Below, piece after piece: positions 33,440 to 42,845 of a DNA stretch of 64,000 nt. Numbering within the stretch: the stretch's first letter is position 1; every line of letters begins with the position of its first letter. The stretch comes from Podocnemis expansa (lineage: Eukaryota > Chordata > Testudines > Podocnemididae). The stretch covers positions 44,655,558 to 44,719,557 of the forward strand of contig ML681992.1 of the NCBI GenBank assembly GCA_007922195.1. Reading direction: 5' to 3'. A model generated the notes under the pieces. It did no database searches and was not told where the DNA came from. It worked only from the letters and a program-made list of their open reading frames with translations. The position numbers were made by a program, and so were the translations under genes.

Positions 33440-35140
33440 AGCTGATCAAGAACATGCTCAATAGGGAGCGCCCCTCTACCCCGAGGGAGCAGAATAGTGT
33501 GCATTTGCTGTTTTCACTGCTTGCAAATATGTCTACCTCAGGGCAGTCCCATTTCCAGAAGATGGTCTCCACTAAGCCTGGCTATGTCTATACTTGAGGC
33601 TCAAGTAGACTTAACCTTCCTTCAGCTGATGTTAACAACTCACAGGCTATATCTAGAACTTATTAGGTCGACATAGTGCTTGCTTAATTCACCTTAATAA
33701 CTCCTGCCCTGAAAGTCAACTTAAGCATTTAAGTTGACTTTAGAGGGCAGGGGCTGCCCCAAGTCCCCATCAGGCTCAAGGGCCATGATTCGGCCTCAGG
33801 GGCCCAATCTGGCTCCTTCAGTATGATGAGGAGCTGGGACTCAGATCTGGCTCCGAGCTCCTTGCTATGGACAGCAAGGGGATGGGAACCACTTCCTGCT
33901 GCCTTCAGAGAGAGCATGGGAGCCCAATCTGGCCTCCAGTTCCTTGCCATGGGCTGCAGGGTCTAGGAGCCCACTCAGGCTCTGAGAGGCTTGCCACCAT
34001 GGGCATGTGGCCTGGACCCTGGTCAATTTCACAGGCTATAAGCCTGTGAAATCGACAAGCCTGCGAAACTGACCAGGCTGCAAGCTTTCTGCCTGCAGTG
34101 GCAAGCAGCTCTGAGCCAGATTGGGCTCCAAACCTTCTGCGGCCGCTAGCAAGTGGCTTAGGGTCCAATCCAGTCACGAGCCCCTTGCCCATTGCCGCAG
34201 GTGATGGGGGCCAGGAGCCATCCCCACTGCCTCCTGCAAGGGGCCAGCAGGCTGATTGGGCTCCCAACCTCTCTCCACAGTTGGTGGGAGCTGGCTCCTG
34301 GCCAGATTGGGCACTGGAGCCAATCAGGACAGGGGGAGGGGCAGCCCCAGGTATGTCTGCACTGTGTCCAGTGCAGACATATCCTGAAGCAGACTTAACA
34401 AGCTTGACTTAAAATCGACCCTGTTAAGTCGACTTCCAAGGGCACTCTGCAATGTAGACATAGAGACCACTCGTGTTGCAGCAGGAACTGTTTGCTGACC
34501 CTGTCTGTTTGGTTGTTCCTTACTTCTGGTAGGTGAGCTATCACGAGGTGGAAGTTGTTCTCAAGGCCTAGCTCTCAGAGGTGGAGTGCCGCCTTGCACA
34601 GGGTTGATGAGCGAGCAAGCCCCCCCCCCCCCCGTGGTTGAGATAGAACATTGTTGCTGTGTTATCTGTGAGGATTTGTATGGCCTTGCCCCTGATCCTG
34701 TTGAGGAACACCCTGCAGACCACACCGATTGTCCTCAGCTTCTTCACATTTATGTGTAGGGGTATCTCCTCCACTGACCACTCCTCTTGGGTGATGAGGC
34801 CATGGCTGATGTGAACCCCCCACCCAAGTCTGAGGTGTCTAGGACCAGGGTTACCGAGAAGTTCCATACCTTGAAGGGGACACCCTGCTGTGTGAAGGTG
34901 AGGCTTTGCCAGCCCTTGAGGGTCTTCAGGACTTCCTGTAGGATGGTGACCACCCACCCCAGGAAGTGGTGGTGTGGGTGCTACAACCCTGCTAGCCAAG
35001 ACTCCAGGGGCCTCATACAGAGGCAGGTCATCCTTATCATGTAAGTGGAGGCTGCCCATGTGGCCTAACAGCTGGAGGCACTGCCTTGCCATAGTTGTGG
35101 GGGAGCAGTATAGGTCTGTAATGATGGCAGACATTGATTG
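33440..35140 (-). pseudogene. DIRS 1 RNase H region, split by a MITE
   Basis: On the minus strand, HINVKKLRTIGVVCRVF, IRGKAIQILTDNTATMFYLN and, left of the MITE, CPEVDIFASSENSKC, LFCSLGVEGRSLLS and DGPLLYRLPPDSPDP follow the RNase H and connecting blocks of DIRS Pol. TDN is the conserved RNase H acidic motif. Frameshifts are frequent. The MITE occupies 33590-34465. Confidence 0.82.
33590..34465. mobile_element. Palindromic MITE, GGCTATGTCTA terminus, GC-rich core
   Basis: It starts GGCTATGTCTATACTTGAGG and ends ATGTAGACATAGAG. The subterminal AAGTCGACTT words are in both orientations. The core (33740-34340) repeats CCCAATCTGGCTCC and CCAGATTGGGCTCC words and folds on itself. It interrupts DIRS RNase H. 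Confidence 0.78.
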
Positions 35141-35149
35141 AAACCTGGA

Positions 35150-36000
35150 GAGCAGGAGGGACGCCCTGGACCGCTTTGAGTCCAGGTGTGATCCAATGAA
35201 CTCTAGTTCTCAAGCAGGCTCTAACTTCAATTTTTCTAGGTTCAGGAGGAGGACTAGCCTGTCACACAGCCTTCAAGTGGTGTGGACACTGCACCTGCCC
35301 TGCCCGTGGATGCACCCCTGATGAGCCAATCATTCAGATAGGGGAATATTTGGACGCCTTTTTTTCTTAGGTGCACTGCTATGCACTTTCTGAACACCCT
35401 TGGGGTGAGAGAGAGTTCAAAGGGTAGGGCACCAAACTAGTAGTGGTTGAACCCTACCATGAACCACAGGTATTTTCTGTGAGCCGGTTTGAGCATAATG
35501 TGAAAATAGGCATCTTTTAAATTGAGGGCCACAAACCAGTCCCTGGGATCTAACAACAGGATTATGTGAGCTAGAGAAATCATGCAAAACTTTTATTTTC
35601 CCAAGGAATTTGTTTAGGCTGTGTAGGTCCAATATGCAGCAGTTCAAGGTGATCCTGGCCCATTGGTGTTGAAAATAAGAGAGGCAGTCCTGGAATAATA
35701 GCTGTGGGGTGGCGCATGGGGCGGATCTGAAGCCCTCACATTTCCCATCAGGACAGATGTCTCTCCTTGTTGGAGAGGTGATTGGACCCCGATCAGAGGA
35801 GTGTTGCGAACCTTGCCTTCTATTCTCCTGTTGCCTCTGTTCCTGTCCCCCTTTTACTTCTGTAGGGGCACTGCTTCTGGAAGGAGTGCTGCTGTTGGCC
35901 ATACTGCTGATGTTGCTGTGGCAGCGGGGCCTGAGGGCAAAAAGGGCATCTGGCTGCTTGGGGGGGTGTATATGCCCAATGACCACAAGATGGCCCGGGA
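35150..36000 (-). pseudogene. DIRS 1 reverse transcriptase, broken
   Basis: The conceptual minus-strand reading gives DPRDWFVALNLKDAYFHIML, LKPAHRKYLWFMVG, a stop, ALPFELSLTPRVFRKCIAV and VQIFPYLNDWLIR. This is the DIRS RT palm in order. The catalytic YLDD box reads YLND here (about 35321-35350). Stops and frameshifts break the chain. Confidence 0.82.
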
Positions 36001-36015
36001 GTCTTTCATATTGTA

Positions 36016-36745
36016 GAACTTGGCATCTGTGGACTCAGAGAAGAGAACTGGGCCCTCAAATGGGAGGTCTTGTATTGCTTGCTACATTTGAAGTGATAGG
36101 CCCACCCCTTGTAGGCACACTGCCCATCTCATGTCCACCACTGAGGCAGCACCCTGCTGGCTGTGTCTGTCGCATCCCAAGACCCAGGAGGCCTTCATCC
36201 ACCGTTACGTCAAAGTCCACAGCATGGTTCCACGGGATGAGGTCTCGGAACCTGAGCAAGGAGTTCAACAAGTTGAAACAGTATCTCCCTACAAGGGCCT
36301 GCTGATTGGCAATGTGCAGCTGTAATGCTGTGGTTGAATAAATTTTACAATCAAACAAATCCAGATGTTTCGCCTCCTTATTCCTTGGGGTGAATGCAGG
36401 TTGGCCCTGTCTCTCTTTCTGGTTTACCGCTTCTATCACCAGAGAGTTTGGCGTGGGATGGTTGAACAGGTAACTGAATGTCTCTGCTGGGATGTGGTAT
36501 TTTCTCTCAATCTTCTTAGACACTGTTGGTATGGAGGACAGAGTCTGCCACCTGGCTTGAGCGATCTTCAGGATCCCTTGGTGCAGGGGGCACAGGGTTG
36601 CTCACATCAAATAGCAGGTCAAAGTCCTCCCTGACAAACTCTATGAGCAAGCTGAGGTTGGAGGCCATGCTCTCTAGGAGTTCCTGATGTGACCTCGGGT
36701 CCTCCAAGAGTGAGAAGGACCTCTGGAACATTATATTGTCAGGAG
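36016..36745 (-). pseudogene. DIRS 1 gag-like protein, carboxy part
   Basis: The frame at 36523-36056 reads RKYHIPAETFSYLFNHPTPN, SLVIEAVNQKERQGQP, KEAKHLDLFDCKIYSTTALQ and LHIANQQALVGRYCFNLL. The matching block in DIRS 2 (61570-61770) is closely similar. The frame at 36731-36516 gives an upstream piece, ESMASNLSLLIEFVREDFDL. It ends where CR1 2 begins. Confidence 0.8.
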
Positions 36746-36947
36746 ATCATAGAATCATAGGGTTGGAAGGGACCTGTAGTGGGGCAGCCCGGAAGAGTTT
36801 TGTTATGAGGAGGAGTAGTGTGATGGGCACGTGGACCCCAGAGCACTGCTGCATGTTGAGAGAAATTATTGTTTAATTTTGCCTTTGCTTGGACTAATTG
36901 CCACAAGGTTTACGTTGTTTTGCCAAATGTATTGTTATGTCTTAGGT

Positions 36948-37173
36948 CAGGGGTCTCAAACACACAGTCTGAGGGCTGCATGTGGCCCTTAAAATTCTTT
37001 CTTGCAGCCTGCAACAACACTGTTGCTATCAATATTTGCAATACCATTGTATGAAAAGATTTCAGTGGTGTGACCCTTGGGCTACCGTACTAGTCCTCAT
37101 GCGCGGTGCGGCCCTTGGCCTAACATACTAGTCCTCATGTGGCCCTCAAGGTTATTTGAGTTTGAGATCCCTG
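36948..37173. mobile_element. Non-autonomous hAT transposon, exact 8-bp TSD
   Basis: Termini are CAGGGGTCTCAAACACA and GTTTGAGATCCCTG. The TSD TCTTAGGT is at 36940-36947 and 37174-37181. It has a sister at 9431-9617. Confidence 0.92.
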
Positions 37174-37373
37174 TCTTAGGTTGTTTTTGACAGGTGCAGG
37201 TTTTCAGCCTGTGAAAGTTCCCCAGTTATCTGTTTGGGAAAGTTCCCCAGAATGAAGTGTTTTGTGCAGAAAGTTTCCCAGAACTGGCTGTTTTGCATAG
37301 AGAGAGAGAGAGACATAGATTTATTGCATGGGAACGGCGGCAGGTAAACATCAGACCCTACAAAAGTCTAGGC

Positions 37374-37913
37374 CAGGGGTACTCAAACTTTTTGCGAGCC
37401 GGTCCACATTTAGCCTTCCACCATTGACCAGGGTCCACAAACAACTGGGGGGGGGGTGAGTGGGAGCGGGGGGGGGGGGATGTCGGAGTGGGGGGGCGCC
37501 ACTGCGGGGGGGGGGGGGGGGGCGAGTGGGAGCATGGGCTGTCGGGAGCGTGGGCAGCGATGCTGGGAGTGGGGGGGGCGGCGGTGGCGGCAGCGATGCT
37601 GGGAGTTGGGGGGCGGCGGCCATGCCAGGAGCGGGGCGGCGGCAGCGGCGGCGATGCTGGGAGCGGGGCGGCGGCGGTGATGCCAGGAGCAGGGGGGCGG
37701 CTGCGCAGCAGGCTCTGTGGGGGGAGGGGGGGCGCAGCGAGCAACAGGAGTTGCTCAGCTGCCCTTAGAGCAGGGGTACTCAAACAGCCTTAGAGGGAAC
37801 ATTGCTTCACGTTCGGCTTTTACATGCAAATAGGGCAGGCCACTATGGCGGTCCACCAGAAACGTCTTTGTGGTCCGGATTGTGGACCGCGGGCCGCCAT
37901 TTGAGTACCCCTG
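37374..37913. mobile_element. Non-autonomous hAT transposon with G-rich minisatellite
   Basis: Termini are CAGGGGTACTCAAACTTTT and TTTGAGTACCCCTG. The exact TSD GTCTAGGC is at 37366-37373 and 37914-37921. The interior (37440-37735) is a G-rich array of GGGGGG runs and GCGATGCTGGGAG-like units. Poly-glycine and poly-proline ORFs there are artefacts. A 17-nt duplicate of the left terminus sits inside at 37771-37787. Confidence 0.92.
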
Positions 37914-39019
37914 GTCTAGGCAGAGGGGTGGGACTTTGAGACTCGCCATAGACGGATGATCAGCTGCAGCTGGGGCTCCCACCGTGTTTTGGAGTGTGAG
38001 TGTTAAGTAGTAATTGGTGTTAGTGCTTAGGTGTGAGCGGATTTAACCAGCGCTGATAAGTTCTACTAAGTGTTGTTTGCTTTAATAAACTTAGTTTAGC
38101 TGATGACTTTCAGCTGTCTGGTGGCATTCTGTACCCTGGTACTCACATGAACCTTACGTTCCTGTAACAGGACCTTGTGAGGTCATCTAGTCCAATCCCC
38201 TGCCAAAGAAGCAGGACCACTCCCACCAAATTATCCCAGCCAGGGTTTTGTCCAGCCGGGCCGTAAACATCTCCAAAGATGGAGATTCCACCACCTCCCA
38301 GATAGCCTATTCCAATGCTTCACCATTTGCCTAGTAAGAAAGTTTTTCCTAATATCCAGCTTCAACCTCCCCAGCTGCAACTTGAAACCATTGCTCCTTG
38401 TTCTGTCCTGTTATTACTGAGAACAGTCGAGCTCCGTCCTCCTTGGAGCATCCCTTCAAGTAGCTGAAGGTTGCTATCAAATCCCCCCTCAGTCTTCTCT
38501 TCTGCAAGCTAAATAAGCCTAGTTCCTTCAGTCTTTCTTCATAGGGCTTGTGCTCCAGCCCCTTGATCATTTTTGTTGCCCTCCGCTGGACTCTTTCTAA
38601 TTTGTCCACCTCCTTTTTGTAGTGGAGAGCCCAAAACTGGACACACTATTCCAGATGCAGCCTCACCAGTGCCAAATAGAGGTGAATGATCACATCCTTT
38701 GACCTGCTAGCAACACTTCTTGTGATGCAGCCCAGTATGCCATAGGCCTTTCTGGCAGCAAGAGCACATTGCTGACTCATATCCAGCTTCCCATCCACCA
38801 TGACCCCCAGATCCTTTTCTATAGTGCTGCTACTTAGCTGATCTGCTCCCCAGCCCACAGTGGTGCATGGGATTTTTCTGTCTTTGCACTTGTCCTTGCT
38901 GAACCTCATGAGGTTTCTATTGACCCACTGCTCCAATTTGTCAAGGTCTCCCTGAACCCTGTCCCTGCCCTCCAGCATGTCTACTGTTCTCCCAAGCTTG
39001 GTGTCATCCGCAAACTTAC

Positions 39020-40480
39020 TGATGAGGAGGAGCAGGCACAAGACCTGCCTCTGCCCAAGCCCAATGGACCCTCTCTGAGGTCAGAGGCAATGTCCTAGCC
39101 GGACTGGGATGGAGATGCAGCTGACGACGCATGGGATGGGGACCCCCTCTGTAATGTGACCCACAGGTTCCAGCAAGACCTGTGGGCCATCCAGTCCTGG
39201 AAGGATTGAACTGGTGCTCGGGATGCCCTTTTTCCCCACTATCAGAGATCAGTCCTTCCGGTTGTCCCAGTGCCAGGGACAACCTCTACAGTGACCCAGT
39301 ACCGAGTCGTCACTACTAGGCGACACCTGATGCGGTGGTGGTGAAGCAGATTCACGGGCTCAGCGCTCCCATGACCAGTGCTGGTCTGTTGCTGTGGAGC
39401 GCTTTCTGCAGAGTTTTCCCAACAGGCATGACTCCACCAGCGATGTTAGGGCCTTCCATCCACTTGTGTCTGCTGTGACCCATGCTGAGAGCAACAAGGA
39501 ACTCCAACACCAGCGTTGGGTCTGAGATCCTCCTGAGGACAGGGAGCTGGACCAGTGCCAGGCGGACTATGGTGATGGTGCTGAGGCTTGCCCTGGGGAA
39601 AGGCCACATGGTGACATGCAAGCTTGTGATGGGGGCTCCTCTCCTGCCTCCGACTGTGATCCTGTGCTGGGCAAGTCAGGGCAACCTGGAGATGCTGTGG
39701 CCCAGTGCCAGATCTCTCCAGTCTGCTGCAGCAGGGACAGTGGTGTGGAGGCCCAGTCTTCGGCTGCACTCCTGAGTTGATGCTCTGGCTCCTGTGCTGG
39801 GAGCTGCAGTTCCAAGCAGCTTGGCTTGCGATGCAGCCTGGGCCAAGCCTGTGAAGTCATGACTGGCTTGCTCCTCAATGCCATTGTTCTCAGAGGAGGT
39901 GGATGCGTTGGCAGTTCTAACAGCATTCTCACCAGATCAAAGGTCTCCAGTGTGGATGGCGCTGGGATTGAAAGAGTCCTTGAGTTCCCAGGAGTCTGAG
40001 GATCCCTCGCCCATGCTGGGGAGCAGGATTGATGGGGGTGGTGGCTCTTTGCTCCTGCTGTTGTGCCCTTCAGTGTGGTCACTCCCCTTTGACCTGCACG
40101 GGACATCTTTCCCTCACTGGACAGTGAGCAGTGCAAGGGTGCAGACAGTGTCGACTGGGCCCATTCCGTTGATGTACCAAGTGGCGGTGGAGTTGGCTCC
40201 AATGCTGGACACAGGGTCGCCTCAATCGTGAGGGCCTAGAGACAGCTTTCCCTCTCCTTTTGTGTCTTTGGCTTGAAAGACTGATAAATGTGATATTTCT
40301 TAGCCCTGTGGCTCTGCCCCAGACACCTGAGACATCTGTCTTGGAGGTCGCTCAGGAAGGCCTTCCTGCAGGAAGCACATGGTTCGAAGCTGGGCATGGT
40401 TGAGGTCCAGTGCTGAGCGCAGTCCAAGATGCTCAGTGTCTCGAGACACCTTGAAGACTTTCAAACTAAACTTGCTAACT
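39020..40480 (-). pseudogene. DIRS 1 gag-like protein, amino part with zinc motif
   Basis: The minus-strand reading near 40400-40260 gives CASCRKAFLSDLQDRCLRC, LGQSHRAKKYH, matching the CLSCLGESHLVDKCPIC motif of DIRS 2. The Cx2C-x4-H pattern is kept, but the last cysteines are replaced. The rest (39567-40202) is proline- and serine-rich low-complexity sequence typical of DIRS gag linkers. There are frameshifts throughout. Confidence 0.65.
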
Positions 40481-40724
40481 TGAGACAACGCTCTCTAACT
40501 AGCGAAACAAACCAGAAGAACAATGGGAAACAGGTGCTTGCAGAACCGCAAGGGCAAAGCAGCTCCAAGACCACCACCAGGGTGCAAAGGGGGCAGGGTC
40601 AGCACCAGCTATTAACCATGGCTAGAGCAAGGGGCTGAGGGAGCACTGATGACTAACCCTATGGGGGGAAAAAAAGGAGTCCTGTGACACTTAAAAGACT
40701 AATGGATTTATTTTTTGCATGAGC

Positions 40725-40753
40725 TTTCGTGGGAGAAAATCCCACTTCGTCAG
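40725..40753 (-). ncRNA. Hammerhead-ribozyme-like core, left arm
   Basis: The minus strand reads CTGACGA (40753-40747), an extra A, then a perfect GTGGG/CCCAC stem II and GAAA (40728-40725). Stem III is GC/GC, but the base after it is A rather than the U expected at the cleavage site. Confidence 0.6.
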
Positions 40754-40907
40754 ATGCTTTGAAGATGGGGGAACTTACAGAATGGAATAAAAATAAATGT
40801 AAGGGAGTATAAAATATAGGATCAGGTCACAGAATAACACTCCCATGTTTTACACTCCCTTACATTTATTTTCATTCCATTCTGTAATCTCCCCATCTTC
40901 AAAGCAT

Positions 40908-40936
40908 CTGATGAAGTGGGATTTTCTCCCATGAAA
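40908..40936 (+). ncRNA. Hammerhead-ribozyme-like core, right arm
   Basis: CTGATGA (40908-40914) is the canonical core. It is followed by an extra A, GTGGG/CCCAT and GAAA (40933-40936). GC/GC of stem III is present; the U-H cleavage site is not. Confidence 0.6.
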
Positions 40937-41146
40937 GCTCATGCAAAAAATAAATCCATTAGTCTTTAAGTGTCATGGGACTCCTTCCCCCCCCCCCCCC
41001 CCAGGGTTAGTCATCAATGCTCCTCAGCCCCTTCCTCTAGCCACGGTTAATAGGTGGTGCTGACTCTGTCCCCTGCCCCGTTTGCGCCCTGGTGATGGTC
41101 TTGGAGCTGATTTGCCCTTGCAGTTCTGCAAGCACCTGTTTCCCAT

Positions 41147-41297
41147 TGGAACACCCTATTTTTAGGGGGAAGCATTCCAAGGTCCCCTAAAAACAGAATA
41201 TTACATTAATACTACAAATTTCTCCATGCGTCCCTCAACGTCCTGCTTTTCATACGTTTCCATCCTCCTTTCCATGCTTTAGTATCTGGTAACCCTA
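41147..41297. mobile_element. Truncated TAGGGTTACCAG-family hAT-like element
   Basis: ACACCCTATTTTTAGGGGG through GGTCCCCTAAAAACAGAA to ATCTGGTAACCCTA matches the right half of 6785-7073. The left half is missing, at the palindrome edge. Confidence 0.75.
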
Positions 41298-41305
41298 TCC
41301 AATGG

Positions 41306-41871
41306 TAGGGTTACCAGCAGGGGCGTCGCTGGCGCTGGGCACCCAGGGCACGTGCCCCGAATCCCAGCGCTGGTGCCCCGGGTCTGGCAGCCACTCCCGG
41401 TTTCCAGCCCAATTGGGCTGGAGATCCGGGGCCCAGCTGCCCGCAGCAGCCCCGTCCACAGCCGGGGATCCGGGGCTTGACCGTGGAGACTGCTCCTGCC
41501 CTGTCCCCACCCCCAGCCGAGCATGTGGGGCCCAGCCGCCCGCAACAGCATGTGGTGGCTTCCAGCCCCGTCCCCAGCCAGCGGGTGGGGCCTGCGGCCG
41601 GACCCGGGGCAACAACGTCCCCGGTTACCAGACGTCCAGCAAACGGAGGACACGTCCTCCTTTTTACCTTCACATCCTCCATCCAGCAGGCGTTTTAAAA
41701 AACATGATTTTGTCTGGCTTTTTACGTAGAGATTAAAGGATGCTGGAAGGCCCCAGAACACCCTATTTTTAAGGGGAAGTATTCCAGGGCCCCCTAAAAA
41801 CAGAATAGGACATTAATACTACATTTTCTCCATGTGTCCTCCCTTCCCTGCTCTGGCACCTGGTGACCCTA
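41306..41871. mobile_element. TAGGGTTACCAG-family hAT-like element, split by another hAT
   Basis: It starts TAGGGTTACCAG and ends CCTGGTGACCCTA. The parts outside the nested hAT match 6785-7073 (GAGGACACGTCCTCC, AAAACATGATTTTGTCTGGC). No TSD matches. It lies eight bases after the truncated relative. Confidence 0.78.
41318..41623. mobile_element. Non-autonomous hAT transposon, CAGGGGCGTC family
   Basis: Left end CAGGGGCGTCGCTGGC, right end AACGTCCCCG. The exact TSD GTTACCAG is at 41310-41317 and 41624-41631. The GC-rich core carries CCCAATTGGGCTGG. Confidence 0.88.
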
Positions 41872-41899
41872 GCCGACGCCCCTGCCCTGCAGCAGGTAC

Positions 41900-42400
41900 A
41901 GGCCTGCATCAGGCTGGAGGAGACCAGCTGGGACCTTCCCGCCATAAACTCCATCACCCTCTGGACGGAGGGGGCACGTGACCCTGGCGAAGCTCCGCCC
42001 ACTCCACCCCCGGCGGCCAGGCCAGGAGCGCTGCGCACGGCCCGAGCAAGGCACCCAGCGCCGGGCGAGCGAACTTCCGCCTCTCGGTCACGTGACCTGC
42101 TTCCCGCCCCGTCTATGCCGGCCTCTCTATGGTTCCTGCCCGGCTCGGCCTCTCCGCTGCGGCGTGTCTAGGGTTTGCTCGCGGTGGCCTGTGGGAAGGC
42201 GGAGGAGTAATGGCGCGGGCCTAGTGAGGGGAGGCCGGCGGTTTAGGGCGGCTGGTCTGCGAGCGGGGCGGGGCGGCGGGACCCGCTGTGTCTAGGGTAC
42301 GTCACGGTGCTGGGCGGGGGGCTCTGATGGCCGGGGCTGTGAGGGATTTTGGGGGGACTGATAGGCTGGGGCTTGGGGGGGACTCTGACGGCTGGGGGCT
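41900..42400 (+). promoter_or_regulatory. CWC15: CpG-rich promoter region and non-coding first exon of CWC15
   Basis: CpG is frequent from about 41960 to 42330, unlike the surroundings. Visible candidate sites are an ETS-type ACTTCCGCC (42073-42081), a 12-bp palindrome GGTCACGTGACC of the E-box/USF type (42086-42097), another CACGTGAC (41975-41982) and a YY1-like GTAATGGCG (42207-42215). No TATA box is seen, as usual for housekeeping genes. A donor GTACGT at 42297 could end a 5' UTR exon, since the ATG lies in the next exon. The exact start is not visible from sequence. Confidence 0.7.
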
Positions 42401-42554
42401 CTGACTTGATTTGTATTACTTTGGGGAAAAAACGGAAAAAAAAATTAAAAATACTTCTTTTGTTCTGTCTTGAAAGAAGTGTTCTGTATATGTAAAAAAC
42501 CAACAAGGAGTTGTGTGGCACTTTAAGACTAACAGATTTATTTTTTGCATGAGC

Positions 42555-42583
42555 TTTCATGGGAGAAGATCCCACTTCCTCAG
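42555..42583 (-). ncRNA. Hammerhead-ribozyme-like core, left arm
   Basis: The minus strand reads CTGAGGA (42583-42577), GTGGG/CCCAT and GAAA (42558-42555). The core consensus CTGANGA is kept, and the cleavage-site U is not. Confidence 0.5.
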
Positions 42584-42816
42584 ATGCTTCGAAGATGGGG
42601 GAATTTACAGAAGGGAATGAAACTAAATGCAAGGGGGTGTAAAACATAGGATTAGGTCTTTTCCCATTACAAAGGGTAATTTGACTTCAGGCTTCCCATC
42701 GTTTGAGCCTGTAAACTGCTCTGATTTGCTGTTCCTGTATGACCTGATCCTATGTTTTACACCCCCCTTGCATTTAGTTTCATGCCTTTCTGTAAGTTCA
42801 CCCATCTTCGAAGCAT

Positions 42817-42845
42817 CTGAGGAAGTGGGATCTTCTCCCACGAAA
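42817..42845 (+). ncRNA. Hammerhead-ribozyme-like core, right arm
   Basis: CTGAGGA (42817-42823), perfect GTGGG/CCCAC and GAAA (42842-42845) are followed by GCTCATGCA. The U-H site is not kept. Confidence 0.55.

Larger units (their letters stand above)
36772..38171 (+). mobile_element. Solo-LTR-like unit inside CR1 2, carrying two hAT elements
   Basis: It starts TGTAGTGGGG and ends CCTGTAACA. A GGACC duplication flanks it (36767-36771 and 38172-38176). An AATAAA precedes a TTTCAGCTG-type 3' segment near 38085-38110. Without the two hAT insertions it would be about 600 bp. No retroviral coding sequence lies within. Confidence 0.65.
36749..39020 (-). mobile_element. CR1 LINE (CR1 2), 5'-truncated, split by an LTR
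   Basis: Read on the minus strand, it begins at KFADDTKLGRTVDMLEGRD (39020 downward), runs through ISSSTIEKDLGVMVDGKLDM, AYGILGCITRSVASRSKDVI and [19 protein letters not shown], and ends with the CR1 3' UTR and ATTCTATGAT at 36749. The 3' UTR is broken by the LTR unit at 36772-38171. Confidence 0.9.
27115..40660 (-). mobile_element. DIRS tyrosine-recombinase retrotransposon, DIRS 1, decayed and heavily interrupted
   Basis: Read from right to left, the pieces follow DIRS order: terminal region (40500-40660), gag with a Cx2C zinc motif (39020-40480 and 36016-36745), RT and RNase H (33440-36000), and tyrosine recombinase (32216-33110, continued at 27955-28032). A terminal region with inverted repeats is at 27115-27900. 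Insertions are two CR1 elements, two LTR-like units, a palindromic MITE, several hAT elements and a PLE. The edges are set by similarity to DIRS 2 (59340 onward) and are approximate. Confidence 0.8.
40671..40988. mobile_element. PLE tail inverted pair
   Basis: The left arm is a complemented tail (GGAGTCCTGTGACAC ... TTTTTTGCATGAGC). The right arm is forward (GCTCATGCAAAAAA ... TTAAGTGTCATGGGACTCC). Each arm keeps a hammerhead-like core. It forms the middle of the larger palindrome at 40524-41146. Confidence 0.8.
40524..41146. repeat. Imperfect palindrome of about 620 bp: DIRS end, PLE tail, PLE tail, DIRS end
   Basis: The left arm CAATGGGAAACAGGTGCTTG (from 40524) is answered at 41147-41128 by its complement. 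The arms stay complementary through CTCCAAGACCA, TATTAACC and GATGACTAACCCT, then through a PLE tail, to a spacer near 40815-40850. By eye the arms differ at several percent of sites plus small indels. A C run (40987-41003) faces GGGGGGAAAAAA (40662-40674). Confidence 0.85.

Noticed and set aside
37351..37793. Poly-proline and poly-glycine ORFs
   Set aside because: They translate the G-rich minisatellite inside the hAT at 37374-37913.
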